From Autumnicola psychrophila (GTDB lineage Bacteria > Bacteroidota > Bacteroidia > Flavobacteriales > Flavobacteriaceae), in assembly GCF_031846645.1 (NCBI RefSeq), contig NZ_JAVRHN010000003.1, positions 124,001 through 188,000 of the forward strand: DNA of 64,000 nt, given 5' to 3'. Both the position numbers and the translations under genes were made by a program. The notes beneath the pieces were generated by a model, which searched no databases, had not been told where the DNA came from, and was given only the letters and a program-made list of their open reading frames with translations. Shown piece after piece: positions 8,971 to 17,537 of this stretch; positions within the stretch are counted from its first letter, which is position 1; each line of letters begins with the position of its first letter.

Positions 8971-10581
8971 ATGAAGGAGATTCAAACGGAAAAGTATAAA
9001 TGGTGGCAAAAGGAAATTGTGTATCAAATTTATCCGCGTTCTTATAAGGATAACAACGGCGACGGAATAGGAGATCTCCCCGGGATCATCGAAAAGCTGG
9101 ATTATATTAAAGATCTCGGAGTAAGAGTAGTCTGGATTTCACCAATTTATCCTTCGCCAATGGCAGATTTTGGATACGACGTGAGTGACTACACAGGGAT
9201 CCACCCCATGTTTGGAACGATGGAAGATTTCAACAGCCTGCTTGAGGAAATTCATGAAAGAGAGATGAAACTGATCCTTGATTTTGTTCCCAATCATTCC
9301 TCAAATATGCATGAGTGGTTCCTGGAATCAAGAAGTTCTAAAAATAATCCTAAACGGGATTGGTATATATGGAAAGACCCGGCGCCAGATGGTGGCCCAC
9401 CAACAAACTGGGGAAGTGTTTTCGGCGGAAGTGGATGGGAGTACGACAAAGAGACGAATCAATATTACTATCATGCTTTTTTGAAAGAGCAGCCAGATTT
9501 GAACTGGCGTAATCCTGAAGTGCAGGAAGCAATGTTTAATGTATTGCGATTTTGGTTAGATAAAGGTGTAGACGGCTTTAGGGTAGACGTAATGTGGCAT
9601 CTTATAAAAGATGCGCAATTTAGGGATAATCCTCCAAACCCAAATTATACCGAAGACTATTCGCCATATGACAAACATCTTCAGACATACACCACAGACC
9701 AGCCAGAGGTGCACGATATTGTAGAAAAAATGAGGTCGGTTATAGATGAATTTGATGAGCGGCTTCTTATTGGGGAAATTTATCTTCCGGTTGAGCAGCT
9801 CGTGGAGTATTATGGTAAAGATAACCGCGGTGCACATTTGCCGTTTAATTTTCAGTTGGTACTGTTACCATGGGATGCCAGGGAGATTGAAGCAGCAATT
9901 AATAACTATGAAGGGGCCCTGCCGCCCGGTGGTTGGCCAAACTGGGTTCTGGGAAATCACGATAACTCGAGGATTGCGACGAGAGTAGGAGTGAAGCAGG
10001 CGAGAATCGCTGCAATGATGCTTTTGACTTTAAGAGGAACCCCAACCATCTATTACGGAGATGAAATAGGGATGGAAGATGTGCCAATTGCACCAGATCA
10101 GGTTCAGGATCCACAGGAAAAGAATATCCCGGGGAAGGGACTCAACCGCGACCCCGAAAGGACTCCGATGCAATGGGATTCTTCAGAAAATGCAGGCTTT
10201 ACAAGTGTAAAACCCTGGCTTCCGTTAATGGAAAATTATAAAGAATTAAATGTGAAAAATGAGTGGGATTCCGAAGAAAGCATGCTCAGTTTTTATAGGA
10301 AACTCATTGCCCTTCGGCAAAAAGAGCCGGCACTGCAAATTGGCAAATATCGGCCGGTATTAACAAAAGGAAATCTTTTAGCTTATATACGTTCTTCAGA
10401 AGAAAAGAAAATTTTTGTCATTTTAAACCTGGGAGATTCGGATGAAACTATGGAGACAAATGTACCGTTTTCTAAAGCCATTATTCTTGCGTCCACGCAT
10501 GTTGAGAAGGAAGGAAAAAATTTGGAGGGAACAGTACAATTAGAGAGTAATGAAGGTTTAATAGCAGAAATAAAAGAATGA
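8971..10581 (+). CDS. GH13 alpha-glucosidase (oligo-1,6-glucosidase type)
   Basis: A 536-residue cytoplasmic GH13 exo-alpha-glucosidase. The motifs in order are YQIYPRSYKDNNGDGIGDL near the N terminus, DFVPNHSS, nucleophile Asp206 in GFRVDV, acid/base Glu269 in IGEIYLP, and transition-state Asp331 in GNHDNSR. The valine after the nucleophile is the form usually linked with alpha-1,6 or short-oligosaccharide hydrolysis, but this alone does not fix specificity. A C-terminal beta domain follows from about 440. It lies 59 bp after the trehalose-synthase-like gene; together they could turn alpha-glucosides or trehalose/maltose into glucose inside the cell. Confidence 0.9.
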   Translation: MKEIQTEKYKWWQKEIVYQIYPRSYKDNNGDGIGDLPGIIEKLDYIKDLGVRVVWISPIYPSPMADFGYDVSDYTGIHPMFGTMEDFNSLLEEIHEREMKLILDFVPNHSSNMHEWFLESRSSKNNPKRDWYIWKDPAPDGGPPTNWGSVFGGSGWEYDKETNQYYYHAFLKEQPDLNWRNPEVQEAMFNVLRFWLDKGVDGFRVDVMWHLIKDAQFRDNPPNPNYTEDYSPYDKHLQTYTTDQPEVHDIVEKMRSVIDEFDERLLIGEIYLPVEQLVEYYGKDNRGAHLPFNFQLVLLPWDAREIEAAINNYEGALPPGGWPNWVLGNHDNSRIATRVGVKQARIAAMMLLTLRGTPTIYYGDEIGMEDVPIAPDQVQDPQEKNIPGKGLNRDPERTPMQWDSSENAGFTSVKPWLPLMENYKELNVKNEWDSEESMLSFYRKLIALRQKEPALQIGKYRPVLTKGNLLAYIRSSEEKKIFVILNLGDSDETMETNVPFSKAIILASTHVEKEGKNLEGTVQLESNEGLIAEIKE

Positions 10582-10615
10582 TCAACAACGATAACTAACA
10601 GTAAAAAGAGAAATT

Positions 10616-10987
10616 ATGAGAACATTCGGAAAGAAAACGTGGGTAATTGCTGAAGGTTATATTCCTTCTTACGGCACAGGGCCCGAACCGGAATTTACAA
10701 GTCATGAAACAGCTTGTATTTTAAATACTTCCAACAGGAAAGCCCAGGTGGAAATTACACTTTTTTTTACAGATAAAGATCCTGTAGGACCTTACAGAGT
10801 TGAGGTAGAGGCACAGCGAACAAAACATCTTCGGTTTAATGATCTTGAAGATCCTGAACCTGTTCCAAAAGACACCGATTATGCCTGTGTAATAGAATCT
10901 GATATTCCGGTGGTTGTACAGCATACAAGGCTGGATTCACGACAGGCAGAAAATGCTTTGTTAACCACAATAGCTTATTCAGAATAG
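10616..10987 (+). CDS. Sensory rhodopsin transducer (ASRT) family protein, copy 1
   Basis: A 123-residue soluble protein that closely follows the Anabaena sensory rhodopsin transducer. The diagnostic stretches are WVIAEGYIPSYGTGPEPEF, SHETACILN, DKDPVGPYRV, RTKHLRFNDL and VVVQHTRLDSRQAENALL. In Anabaena this small tetrameric beta-sandwich protein binds a sensory rhodopsin. Comparative work has placed ASRT relatives in a wider group of proposed small-molecule (carbohydrate) binding domains. No rhodopsin gene lies in this window, and the gene is 34 bp downstream of an alpha-glucosidase and 7 bp upstream of an FAD oxidase, so a sugar-sensing or carrier role is a better guess than phototransduction. 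Confidence 0.92.
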   Translation: MRTFGKKTWVIAEGYIPSYGTGPEPEFTSHETACILNTSNRKAQVEITLFFTDKDPVGPYRVEVEAQRTKHLRFNDLEDPEPVPKDTDYACVIESDIPVVVQHTRLDSRQAENALLTTIAYSE

Positions 10988-10994
10988 ATTTTTT

Positions 10995-12167
10995 ATGAAA
11001 AATAAAGAGTGGAAAAACTGGAGCGGAAGTTTAAGCTTTAAGCCGGAACAGGTAATTACTCCTGAATCTGAAGAGGAAATAGTGCAGCTCGTCAAAAAGG
11101 CAAGAAGAGAGAACAGGAAATTGCGGGTGGTTGGAGCCGGACATTCTTCCAGTCCGCTTGTAAAAACTAAAGATATTCTTCTTTCCCTGAAGCATTTTAA
11201 AGGAGTTGAAGCACCAGATTTGGAGAAAAACCGTGCTACCGTTTTAGCAGGAATGACGGTAAAAGAAGCAGGCAAGGACCTTTACAGGTATGGACTGGCA
11301 ATGCATAACGTAGCGGGCGCTATAGGTACAGGAACGCATGGCACGGGCAGGGAATTACGCAATCTTTCTTCAATGCTTGTTGGTGTAAGAATGATAACCG
11401 GAACGGGAGAAGTTATAGAGAAGACCATTGAGGAAGATGAAGAATTATTCCGGGCCTTAAGGGTGGCATTGGGTACCTGTGGCATTTTTTTAAAGATGCG
11501 GCTTCAACTGCAGCCGTTTTTCAAATTGCAAAGAAAGGAATGGTGTGTACCCATAGAAAAGTGCCTGGAAAACCTGGAAGATTTACAGGAGAATAACCGC
11601 AATTTCGATTTTTATTGGTACCCGCGAAGTGATATGGCCAAAATAAGGGTGATGAACAAAGAAGCAGAGGACATGCCGGAAATCTCTTATGGTACGTTAG
11701 AACTTGAAATAGAAGGAAACAGCCATGAAGTTTTACCACGGTCCCGGCACCTCAAATTTGATGAAATGGAATATGCTCTTCCTGCTAAAAATGCTCCGGA
11801 ATGTTTTCTGGAGGTACGTAGGGAAATTAAGAAAAAGTGGCGAAAAGATGTTGCCTGGAGAGTGCTTTACAGAACAATAAAAGCAGATGACGCTTTTGTG
11901 AGCAGCATGTATGGACGGGATTCGGTAACGATTTCGCTGCACCATAACGCCGGACTTCCATTCTGGGATTATTTTAGAGCTATCGAGCCGATATTCAGAA
12001 AATACGGGGGAAGGCCGCATTGGGGAAAGAAGCATAGCCTTAAAGCAGCGGAATTAAAAGAGCTGTTTCCCTGCTGGGATGATTTTCAGAAGTATCGGGA
12101 AAGATTTGATCCTGATAATATTTTTTTAAGTCCGTATATGGAGGAACTTTTAATACTAAAACAATGA
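10995..12167 (+). CDS. FAD-linked oxidase, D-arabinono-1,4-lactone oxidase/alditol oxidase type
   Basis: A 390-residue VAO-type flavoprotein. The N-terminal FAD domain has the PP-loop RVVGAGHSSSPL, whose histidine in related enzymes can be the covalent FAD attachment, followed by IGTGTHGTGRELRNLSSML. The C-terminal ALO domain ends with the family signature GRPHWGKKHSL and FDPDNIFLSPYMEEL. Relatives oxidise sugar lactones, alditols or xylitol with O2 as acceptor. It has no signal peptide. It sits between two ASRT genes and overlaps the second by 4 bp (ATGA), so it is translationally coupled to it. The substrate is probably a sugar-derived compound made by the upstream GH13 enzymes; this is inference. 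Confidence 0.88.
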   Translation: MKNKEWKNWSGSLSFKPEQVITPESEEEIVQLVKKARRENRKLRVVGAGHSSSPLVKTKDILLSLKHFKGVEAPDLEKNRATVLAGMTVKEAGKDLYRYGLAMHNVAGAIGTGTHGTGRELRNLSSMLVGVRMITGTGEVIEKTIEEDEELFRALRVALGTCGIFLKMRLQLQPFFKLQRKEWCVPIEKCLENLEDLQENNRNFDFYWYPRSDMAKIRVMNKEAEDMPEISYGTLELEIEGNSHEVLPRSRHLKFDEMEYALPAKNAPECFLEVRREIKKKWRKDVAWRVLYRTIKADDAFVSSMYGRDSVTISLHHNAGLPFWDYFRAIEPIFRKYGGRPHWGKKHSLKAAELKELFPCWDDFQKYRERFDPDNIFLSPYMEELLILKQ

Positions 12168-12547
12168 AAGCAATAGGAAAAATCGACTGGGCCTTTTCAG
12201 CAGGACGCATTCCTTTTAAAAACAATGGAGAGGAGCCTGAATTTATAAGCCATGATAAAATCGCGGTTTTAAACATTTCTGAAGAAAATGCAATCGTTGA
12301 GCTGTTGTTATTTTATGAGGATCAAAAACCTGTTGGCACTTATGAAATCATTGTAGAAGCAAAACGTCTACGGAAGATACGGTTTAATGATATTATTGAT
12401 CCCGAAGCAATGCAACTGGAACGAAATTACAGTTGTTTTATTAAGACCAGTACTCCGGTGGTGATCCAGTTTAGCAGGATGAACACCGGTGCAAAAGCAA
12501 ATGCGGAAATGAGCACAATCGCCTTTCCCGTAGAACCAGAAAATTAG
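12164..12547 (+). CDS. Sensory rhodopsin transducer (ASRT) family protein, copy 2 (divergent)
   Basis: A 127-residue paralogue of the protein at 10616. It keeps the framework (GEEPEFISHDKIAVLN, EDQKPVGTYEI, KIRFNDIIDPE, STPVVIQFSRM) but has lost the conserved HTRLDSRQAENALL segment, which here reads FSRMNTGAKANAEM. That segment is the most conserved part of the family, so ligand or partner specificity has probably changed. The start overlaps the stop of the FAD oxidase by 4 bp, and the EamA permease follows after 4 bp. Two divergent ASRT proteins flanking one oxidase suggest a hetero-oligomer or two ligands. Confidence 0.88.
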   Translation: MKAIGKIDWAFSAGRIPFKNNGEEPEFISHDKIAVLNISEENAIVELLLFYEDQKPVGTYEIIVEAKRLRKIRFNDIIDPEAMQLERNYSCFIKTSTPVVIQFSRMNTGAKANAEMSTIAFPVEPEN

Positions 12548-12551
12548 AAAG

Positions 12552-13418
12552 ATGTTAGGATTTTTATTGGCATTCGGGACGGCTATTTCAGAAGCATTAA
12601 AAGATATAACAAGTAAATTTAACCTGCATCATATTGACGAATACACTGCAGCCTTTTCTATGCATTTGGTGCAGAGTATATTGCTTGCTCCGCTCATTTT
12701 TTATTTTGGGTTTGAAGAAATGACACCAAGATTTTTATGGGCACTTCTGGCCAGCTCCATACTTCAGTTAATTGTAATCCTGCTTTATTTTAAAGCTATA
12801 AAACGTTCTGAACTTTCAGTCACTGTGCCATTAATCACTCTTACTCCGCTGTTTATGTTGCTCACTTCACCGATTTTAATCGGGGAATTCCCCAGTCTTT
12901 TAGGTATTGTGGGAATTATTTTAATTGTGGCGGGGACTTATATTTCGAACATTAGCGAAGACAATAAGAATTTCTTTGCACCTTTTGCGATGCTGGTAAA
13001 AGAGCAGGGACCAAGATATATGTTGTTGGTTGCTTTTATTTGGAGTATTACCGCAAATATTGATAAAATAGGAGTGGAGGAAACTTCTCCCGTTTTCTGG
13101 TCCTTCAGTAAGGATTTTTTAATTCTGTTTTATTTAATTCCAATATTGGCAGTAAAATCTAAAAAGCCGTTATCCCAAATCAACAAAAGAAAATGGCCTT
13201 TGTTACTGGTCGGTTTTTTTAGATCTGCCAGCGTGTTAACCCAAATGTTTGCAATTCAGTTTATTTTGGTGGCTTACGTGATTTCGATTAAAAGGGCCAG
13301 TTCAGTATTTATAATTCTGTTTGCTTTCTTTTATATGAATGAAAGGAAGAACTTTAGGAACAGGCTTATTGGTATTATAATTATTCTTATTGGGCTTTTT
13401 GTAATAGCGATTTCCTGA
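12552..13418 (+). CDS. EamA/DMT superfamily permease
   Basis: A 288-residue, about ten-helix membrane protein with two EamA repeats (roughly 1-140 and 150-288). The second repeat ends in the usual KRASSVFIILFAFFYMNE and IIILIGLFVIAIS helices. It is the last gene of the sugar/ASRT operon, 4 bp after the second ASRT gene, so it is the only candidate transporter of that pathway. DMT proteins move metabolites such as amino acids, sugars and sugar phosphates; the substrate is unknown. Confidence 0.85.
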   Translation: MLGFLLAFGTAISEALKDITSKFNLHHIDEYTAAFSMHLVQSILLAPLIFYFGFEEMTPRFLWALLASSILQLIVILLYFKAIKRSELSVTVPLITLTPLFMLLTSPILIGEFPSLLGIVGIILIVAGTYISNISEDNKNFFAPFAMLVKEQGPRYMLLVAFIWSITANIDKIGVEETSPVFWSFSKDFLILFYLIPILAVKSKKPLSQINKRKWPLLLVGFFRSASVLTQMFAIQFILVAYVISIKRASSVFIILFAFFYMNERKNFRNRLIGIIIILIGLFVIAIS

Positions 13419-13430
13419 AAAAGGGCTCCT

Positions 13431-13451
13431 CGAAAATGGCAATTATCGATC
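13431..13451 (-). repeat. Dispersed palindromic intergenic repeat
   Basis: CGAAAATGGCAATTATCGAT is a hybrid of the two repeat variants found across the window. It lies 12 bp after the EamA permease stop. Its second half is the reverse complement of the core seen at 56651-56681 and 63575-63590. Confidence 0.6.
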
Positions 13452-13615
13452 TGGAGAGAGGCTCTGATCGATTTGAAAATTTGAAAATTTTTTAATTTTA
13501 GAATGAATGGCCTTCGACAGGCTCTTGCTGACGGTGATTTGTGTGTAATGGGTATTGTACCAAGTATTTAATCCAAGTGCGCCACTCCTTTGTATCGGGG
13601 AGCTCTTACTATTGG

Positions 13616-13633
13616 CGAAAATTGCCATATTTC
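13616..13633 (+). repeat. Dispersed palindromic intergenic repeat
   Basis: CGAAAATTGCCATATTTC is a one-base-longer variant of the core CGAAAATTGCCATTTT. It faces the copy at 13431. Confidence 0.55.
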
Positions 13634-13649
13634 AGGTTCCCTTCAGAAA

Positions 13650-13684
13650 AAAAAGGTCTCCTGAAATATTTCAGAAAACCTTTT
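13650..13684 (-). terminator. Rho-independent terminator of the aspartoacylase operon
   Basis: On the minus strand, AAAAGGT pairs with ACCTTTT around a perfect inner palindrome CTGAAATATTTCAG, and the downstream arm runs into eight T residues. It begins 28 bp after the stop codon at 13713. Confidence 0.75.
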
Positions 13685-13712
13685 TATATTCAAAATGCAT
13701 AGCATTTAATTA

Positions 13713-14624
13713 CTACACTTCCTGGACTACAAAAAATCCGTCGTTACCCTGTGCCTGGTAGAGTGGCATAAAAATATAGGCATCCCATTCGCTTTTTACC
13801 TCATTTCCGTTTTGTTTTGCAAGCAGCTCTCCTTTTTCAATTTTCTGAAAATTCTCATAACCCGGCTGCATTTCAAAAATATCTCCATCTTCGAGTCCGT
13901 GACGATGGATAATTTCAAAAGTTTTTTGTGGTGGTGCATTTTTTTCAGCAAAGCGGTTTACACAATCCGGGTAGGTTGAAATCTTTTCGAGATTAAGTCC
14001 GCAAGCTTCTTTTAACGCGAGCCAGATCACGCCTTCATGATTTTCTACAGAACGTTCATCGGTGTGTTGTCCTGCTTCAAAAACGAAACCGGTCATCCCG
14101 ATGCGGCTTAAATAATGGTCAATATCGCCCGTAATAATATCGCTGAAACCTCTTATAATGTAAGTCGGAAATTTATGGGCCCATTCATCATTATCATTCA
14201 CTTCCTGAACGGAAACATAGGGGAGACTTGCTGATGAAGTGGTATGGCAATCAAGGAAATAACGTTTAGTGAAATCTTGTTCCGAAAATTTATTCAGAAG
14301 ATCTATGATTTCAAACATTTCTTTTTTCTCGTGAGTATCCTTTTTTCCTTCCTTTACGTTTTCTTCAGTCCAGGTACGGTTAAGATCTTCGTCTATATAA
14401 CGTTTGTTTTGGTTTAGCGCCATATGATTACCAGAAACTCCCACGATGGTTCCTTCTATTTCCGGACGAGCTTTTTTCAGTTCAGAAAAAACTCTTTCCA
14501 AAGCTTTTACTCCGCTTGGTTCATTCCCGTGAATTCCACCGGTCACAAAGAGAAGAGGGCCTTCTTTACCTGAAGTGTACTTTCCTATTATTCTTGGTAT
14601 TTCTTCTTTTAATTCTGAATTCAT
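13713..14624 (-). CDS. Succinylglutamate desuccinylase/aspartoacylase family protein
   Basis: A 303-residue zinc deacylase-like protein of the M14-related AstE/AspA family. The zinc ligands are visible: His32 and Glu35 in IHGNEPSG and His127 in LDCHTTS; Glu183 in VFEAGQH is the likely general base. Members remove N-acyl groups from amino acids (succinyl-glutamate, acetyl-aspartate) or hydrolyse related amides. There is no signal peptide. It is the last gene of a three-gene operon, 10 bp downstream of the ATP-grasp gene. The operon partners suggest an amino-acid or peptide conjugate as substrate; this is inferred. Confidence 0.88.
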   Translation of the reverse strand: MNSELKEEIPRIIGKYTSGKEGPLLFVTGGIHGNEPSGVKALERVFSELKKARPEIEGTIVGVSGNHMALNQNKRYIDEDLNRTWTEENVKEGKKDTHEKKEMFEIIDLLNKFSEQDFTKRYFLDCHTTSSASLPYVSVQEVNDNDEWAHKFPTYIIRGFSDIITGDIDHYLSRIGMTGFVFEAGQHTDERSVENHEGVIWLALKEACGLNLEKISTYPDCVNRFAEKNAPPQKTFEIIHRHGLEDGDIFEMQPGYENFQKIEKGELLAKQNGNEVKSEWDAYIFMPLYQAQGNDGFFVVQEV

Positions 14625-14634
14625 ATTATCTATT

Positions 14635-15681
14635 TTAGTCCATTGTTGCTAAAGTGCGGTTAGCAAGGGTGCCTTTGTACATTTTCTTGTAATCTACCTT
14701 TCGCTCTATGGCTTCAATAACCACGTCTGTAAACTTTGGTAGCCCGATATCTGCAAATCGCTCCATTCCACCCGGGCTAAGCACATTAATTTCGATAAGC
14801 TTATCTTTTACAATATCGAGTCCCACAAAGAAAAGGCCGTCACGGATTAATTTTGGAGCAGTGAGTTCAACAATTCTTTTCATGTCATCTGTCAAATCAC
14901 TGCTATCTGCTGTTGCTCCCAACGCAAAATTACTACGGAATTCACCTTCGCCGCTAACTCTGCGTATAATCGCCTTCTTTCCGTCTTTTTCCATTACACG
15001 GCCATTCATAAGAAGCACCCTTACATCGCCGTCTTTAACAGCGGGAAGGAACTCCTGCGCAATAACATAGCCCTGAGAGCTGATAGTTTCGATAATTTGG
15101 TTCACATTTTTCTCATTTTCATCAATAAGGAAAACATCTTTTCCTCCGGAACCTTCCAATGGTTTAAGAACCATCTTTTTGTTTTGCTTCTCCCAAAATT
15201 CAAGAAGGTCTTTTTTGCTTCTCGTGATAATGGAATCTGGTTTTATAACCTGCGGCAATTCTTCAAAATAGAGTTTATCAATAAACGCATGGGACAAGGC
15301 ATAAGCATCATTTAAGACCAAAACACCTTCCTGTTGCATCATTCTTCCAAAAGCCACTCCTGCCTGTTCTGCCCATTGCCTGTCATCCTCTTCTGTGGGA
15401 TTATTTCTAATGAAAAGCACATCGAGATCTTTAGAAGAAACTTTCTTGTGTCTCGCTTTGGAGCTTTGAAGCGCCTCCAGGAATTTTGCTGGAGATTTTG
15501 TCTTCGTATTTTTAGGCAAAATTGTGCTGTTAATACTTATTGGGGCATCGTGATGAAAGCTGAAATCACCCACTCCCATTGCATAGACTTCATGTCCTCT
15601 AACATGTGCCTCTGTCATTAATGCTATAGATGTACCATTTTTCTCGGTGGCCACATCGTTTAATACAAAACATATTTTCAT
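14635..15681 (-). CDS. ATP-grasp ligase, glutathione synthetase (GshB)-like
   Basis: A 348-residue ATP-grasp protein. The N-terminal segment KICFVLNDV with FIRNNPTEED resembles the GshB substrate domain, and the ATP-grasp core shows KPLEGSGGKDVFLI, DGDVRVLLMNGRV, RRVSGEGEFRSN, and the metal-binding end FVGLDIVKDKLIEINVLSPGG. GshB joins gamma-glutamylcysteine and glycine, but no gamma-glutamylcysteine ligase is next to it, so it may join another carboxylate and amine. Its start overlaps the stop of the QEGLA gene by 4 bp (ATGA), and the aspartoacylase-like gene follows after 10 bp. This ligase/deacylase/peptidase grouping suggests an amino-acid conjugate pathway. Confidence 0.85.
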   Translation of the reverse strand: MKICFVLNDVATEKNGTSIALMTEAHVRGHEVYAMGVGDFSFHHDAPISINSTILPKNTKTKSPAKFLEALQSSKARHKKVSSKDLDVLFIRNNPTEEDDRQWAEQAGVAFGRMMQQEGVLVLNDAYALSHAFIDKLYFEELPQVIKPDSIITRSKKDLLEFWEKQNKKMVLKPLEGSGGKDVFLIDENEKNVNQIIETISSQGYVIAQEFLPAVKDGDVRVLLMNGRVMEKDGKKAIIRRVSGEGEFRSNFALGATADSSDLTDDMKRIVELTAPKLIRDGLFFVGLDIVKDKLIEINVLSPGGMERFADIGLPKFTDVVIEAIERKVDYKKMYKGTLANRTLATMD

Positions 15682-17537
15682 TTACTTACCATTTTTGAAA
15701 GAGGTAACCCCTCTCTGATTAATTTTAGTTTTTCTTTTACATTTTCAGTTAACAAATAACTGGGACGTAAGGCCCCGGGTTTTAATATTTCCCTTTCCGT
15801 CAATTCTTTTATTACTCCGGTGTGTTTAATTCCGAATTTACCCGCTAAAAGAGGTTCGTATTCACCTCCATCCTGAAGGTATTTTCTTAATTCTACCAGG
15901 CCTTGTAAATAGATAATATCCTTTAGGAATCCGCCACCCTGCATAATCCTGGAGGTAATATTAAAAGATCTTTCGGGTGAAAAGCCATGTTTTCTAACAA
16001 GGAGCTGGAATATTTCCCTAAAATCGCCTCCATCCATTAATGCTTTACCAGCCACCACTCTTCCTGCCAATGTTCTTAACCTGTTAGGCGTTAGTCCATC
16101 TACCATATATTCCGACATTACAGCAAGACCTTCCTGCAGTGGATCATAATCTGCAAGCCCAATGCTTAACTGCTGCAGGGGCTGCTTTTTACCATTGTAA
16201 TATGTTAACATGTGGGTTCCCACTTCATGCTGAATAAGGGCTTCAGATTCCTTACGTTTCATTTTATAATCTTCAGGAACATACAATTCTCCCTGGGAAA
16301 CCATCATAATATTCACATCTTTACGAATATGTACTTTCCCTTTAAAGTTCTCATCCTGATTCCTGAAGTATTCAAATTCTTTACGGGCAAGGCTACTGAA
16401 TTCACGGGAATCGATAAGATCCTTATCAGGAGTTTCATATTTTTCCTGTGCTTCTTCAATCTCTGTTAGTACCTGCTCTGCCTCTTCGCACAATTCCCTG
16501 CCAATACCTTTATGAAGCCTGATACTATTGTAAAAAAAGTTTCGCGTACCACGTTCGTTAAGCATGGTAATTTGTTGATCCAGTTCTTCCCGCTTTTCCC
16601 GAAAAATCTGCGACATTGCAGGGTCATCTACATCTTCAATTTTTAAATTATAAAGTTTCCTTTTGAGCACATCGGGATCTATAGGCAGAAGCCGGTAATG
16701 ATAATCCAGGACCTTGTCATAATTACTGTCAAAAAAGGTATTTTTAATGTCGTAAATATTAGAAGGAGAGACCAGCCATAGGAATTGATAACTATTTTCA
16801 ATTTTTGATAGTTCCCTGTCTATTTCAAAGACTTTCTCTTTTAGCACCTGTCTTCCTAAGGCGTTATAGCTGGGTACACTGCTGGAAGTTTGAACCCTTA
16901 AAAAGTCATATAAGGCTATATGAAGCGCTCGAATTATAAAATCTCTGTAAGTCCTGAACAAAACAGGATAAAATTCTTTGCTATCACCCCTATAAACAGG
17001 AGGAATTTCCAGTCCCAATAATACTGCTCCACATCTCTTGGTCTGTTCTAAAGAAAGAAGAGGTTCGTCATCTTTTGCCTGTCGCTCTTTGGTATCCTGT
17101 ATTTCTGCTTTCAAGTATAATCCAGAAAAATTCCTATTTATTTTATTAAGTTCATCCTGCAATACTTTTAGGGTGGTGGGAAGTTTTCTTGATGGACCTT
17201 TAATTAAAAAGGTACTACTCCCATTCTCACCGGCATACATTTCAAGGAGCATATAGGATTCAAACTTTACAGATAATTTATCTGAAATGGCAAAAATAAG
17301 TTCCCGGTATCCCTCAAAATCTTTTTCTCCTATGATGAGGTATGAGGATTCACTTATTACCATCCGGTTAGTATAAAGATCTTTTTTCTTTTTACGATAG
17401 ATTACCAGATAAGGAATTTCCTTCTCAATATGCATTAATCCGCCTCCCGGAAGTTTGCAATTGGTTTCTGACTCTTCCTTTAGGTTTGTTAAAATTTTTT
17501 TAATCGATTCTTTAGATAATTCTGATATATTCAGCAT
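15678..17537 (-). CDS. QEGLA-motif protein (DUF1704/TIGR02421), putative zinc carboxypeptidase
   Basis: A 619-residue protein of the family called flavohemoglobin expression-modulating QEGLA motif protein. The motif LQEGLAV is at residues 467-473, and an HEVGTH (HExxxH) motif at 437-442 is the proposed zinc site. DUF1704 includes the eukaryotic MATCAP tubulin tyrosine carboxypeptidases, so a metallopeptidase that removes a C-terminal residue is plausible. The N-terminal 400 residues are helical and have no recognised motif. It is the first gene of the operon with the ATP-grasp and aspartoacylase-like genes and overlaps the former by 4 bp. The bacterial substrate is unknown. Confidence 0.88.
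   Translation of the reverse strand: MLNISELSKESIKKILTNLKEESETNCKLPGGGLMHIEKEIPYLVIYRKKKKDLYTNRMVISESSYLIIGEKDFEGYRELIFAISDKLSVKFESYMLLEMYAGENGSSTFLIKGPSRKLPTTLKVLQDELNKINRNFSGLYLKAEIQDTKERQAKDDEPLLSLEQTKRCGAVLLGLEIPPVYRGDSKEFYPVLFRTYRDFIIRALHIALYDFLRVQTSSSVPSYNALGRQVLKEKVFEIDRELSKIENSYQFLWLVSPSNIYDIKNTFFDSNYDKVLDYHYRLLPIDPDVLKRKLYNLKIEDVDDPAMSQIFREKREELDQQITMLNERGTRNFFYNSIRLHKGIGRELCEEAEQVLTEIEEAQEKYETPDKDLIDSREFSSLARKEFEYFRNQDENFKGKVHIRKDVNIMMVSQGELYVPEDYKMKRKESEALIQHEVGTHMLTYYNGKKQPLQQLSIGLADYDPLQEGLAVMSEYMVDGLTPNRLRTLAGRVVAGKALMDGGDFREIFQLLVRKHGFSPERSFNITSRIMQGGGFLKDIIYLQGLVELRKYLQDGGEYEPLLAGKFGIKHTGVIKELTEREILKPGALRPSYLLTENVKEKLKLIREGLPLSKMVSK

Larger units (their letters stand above)
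13419..13712. other. Intergenic region between convergent operons, with repeats
   Basis: This 294-bp spacer separates the convergent sugar operon and the aspartoacylase operon. It holds two copies of the dispersed palindromic repeat in opposite orientation (13431-13451 and 13616-13633) and a strong terminator at 13650-13684. A short reading frame across it has no family signature and I do not call it a gene. Confidence 0.6.

Noticed and set aside
10616..12547. Evidence of a phototransduction system
   Set aside because: Two ASRT-family proteins are present but no seven-helix rhodopsin or retinal synthesis gene is in the window; the sugar context is a better fit.
13443..13628. 61-residue minus-strand frame
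   Set aside because: It covers dispersed-repeat copies between convergent operons and has no recognised motif.
14635..15681. Naming the ATP-grasp protein gshB
   Set aside because: It has GshB-like features, but no gamma-glutamylcysteine ligase is adjacent and the operon context suggests another substrate.
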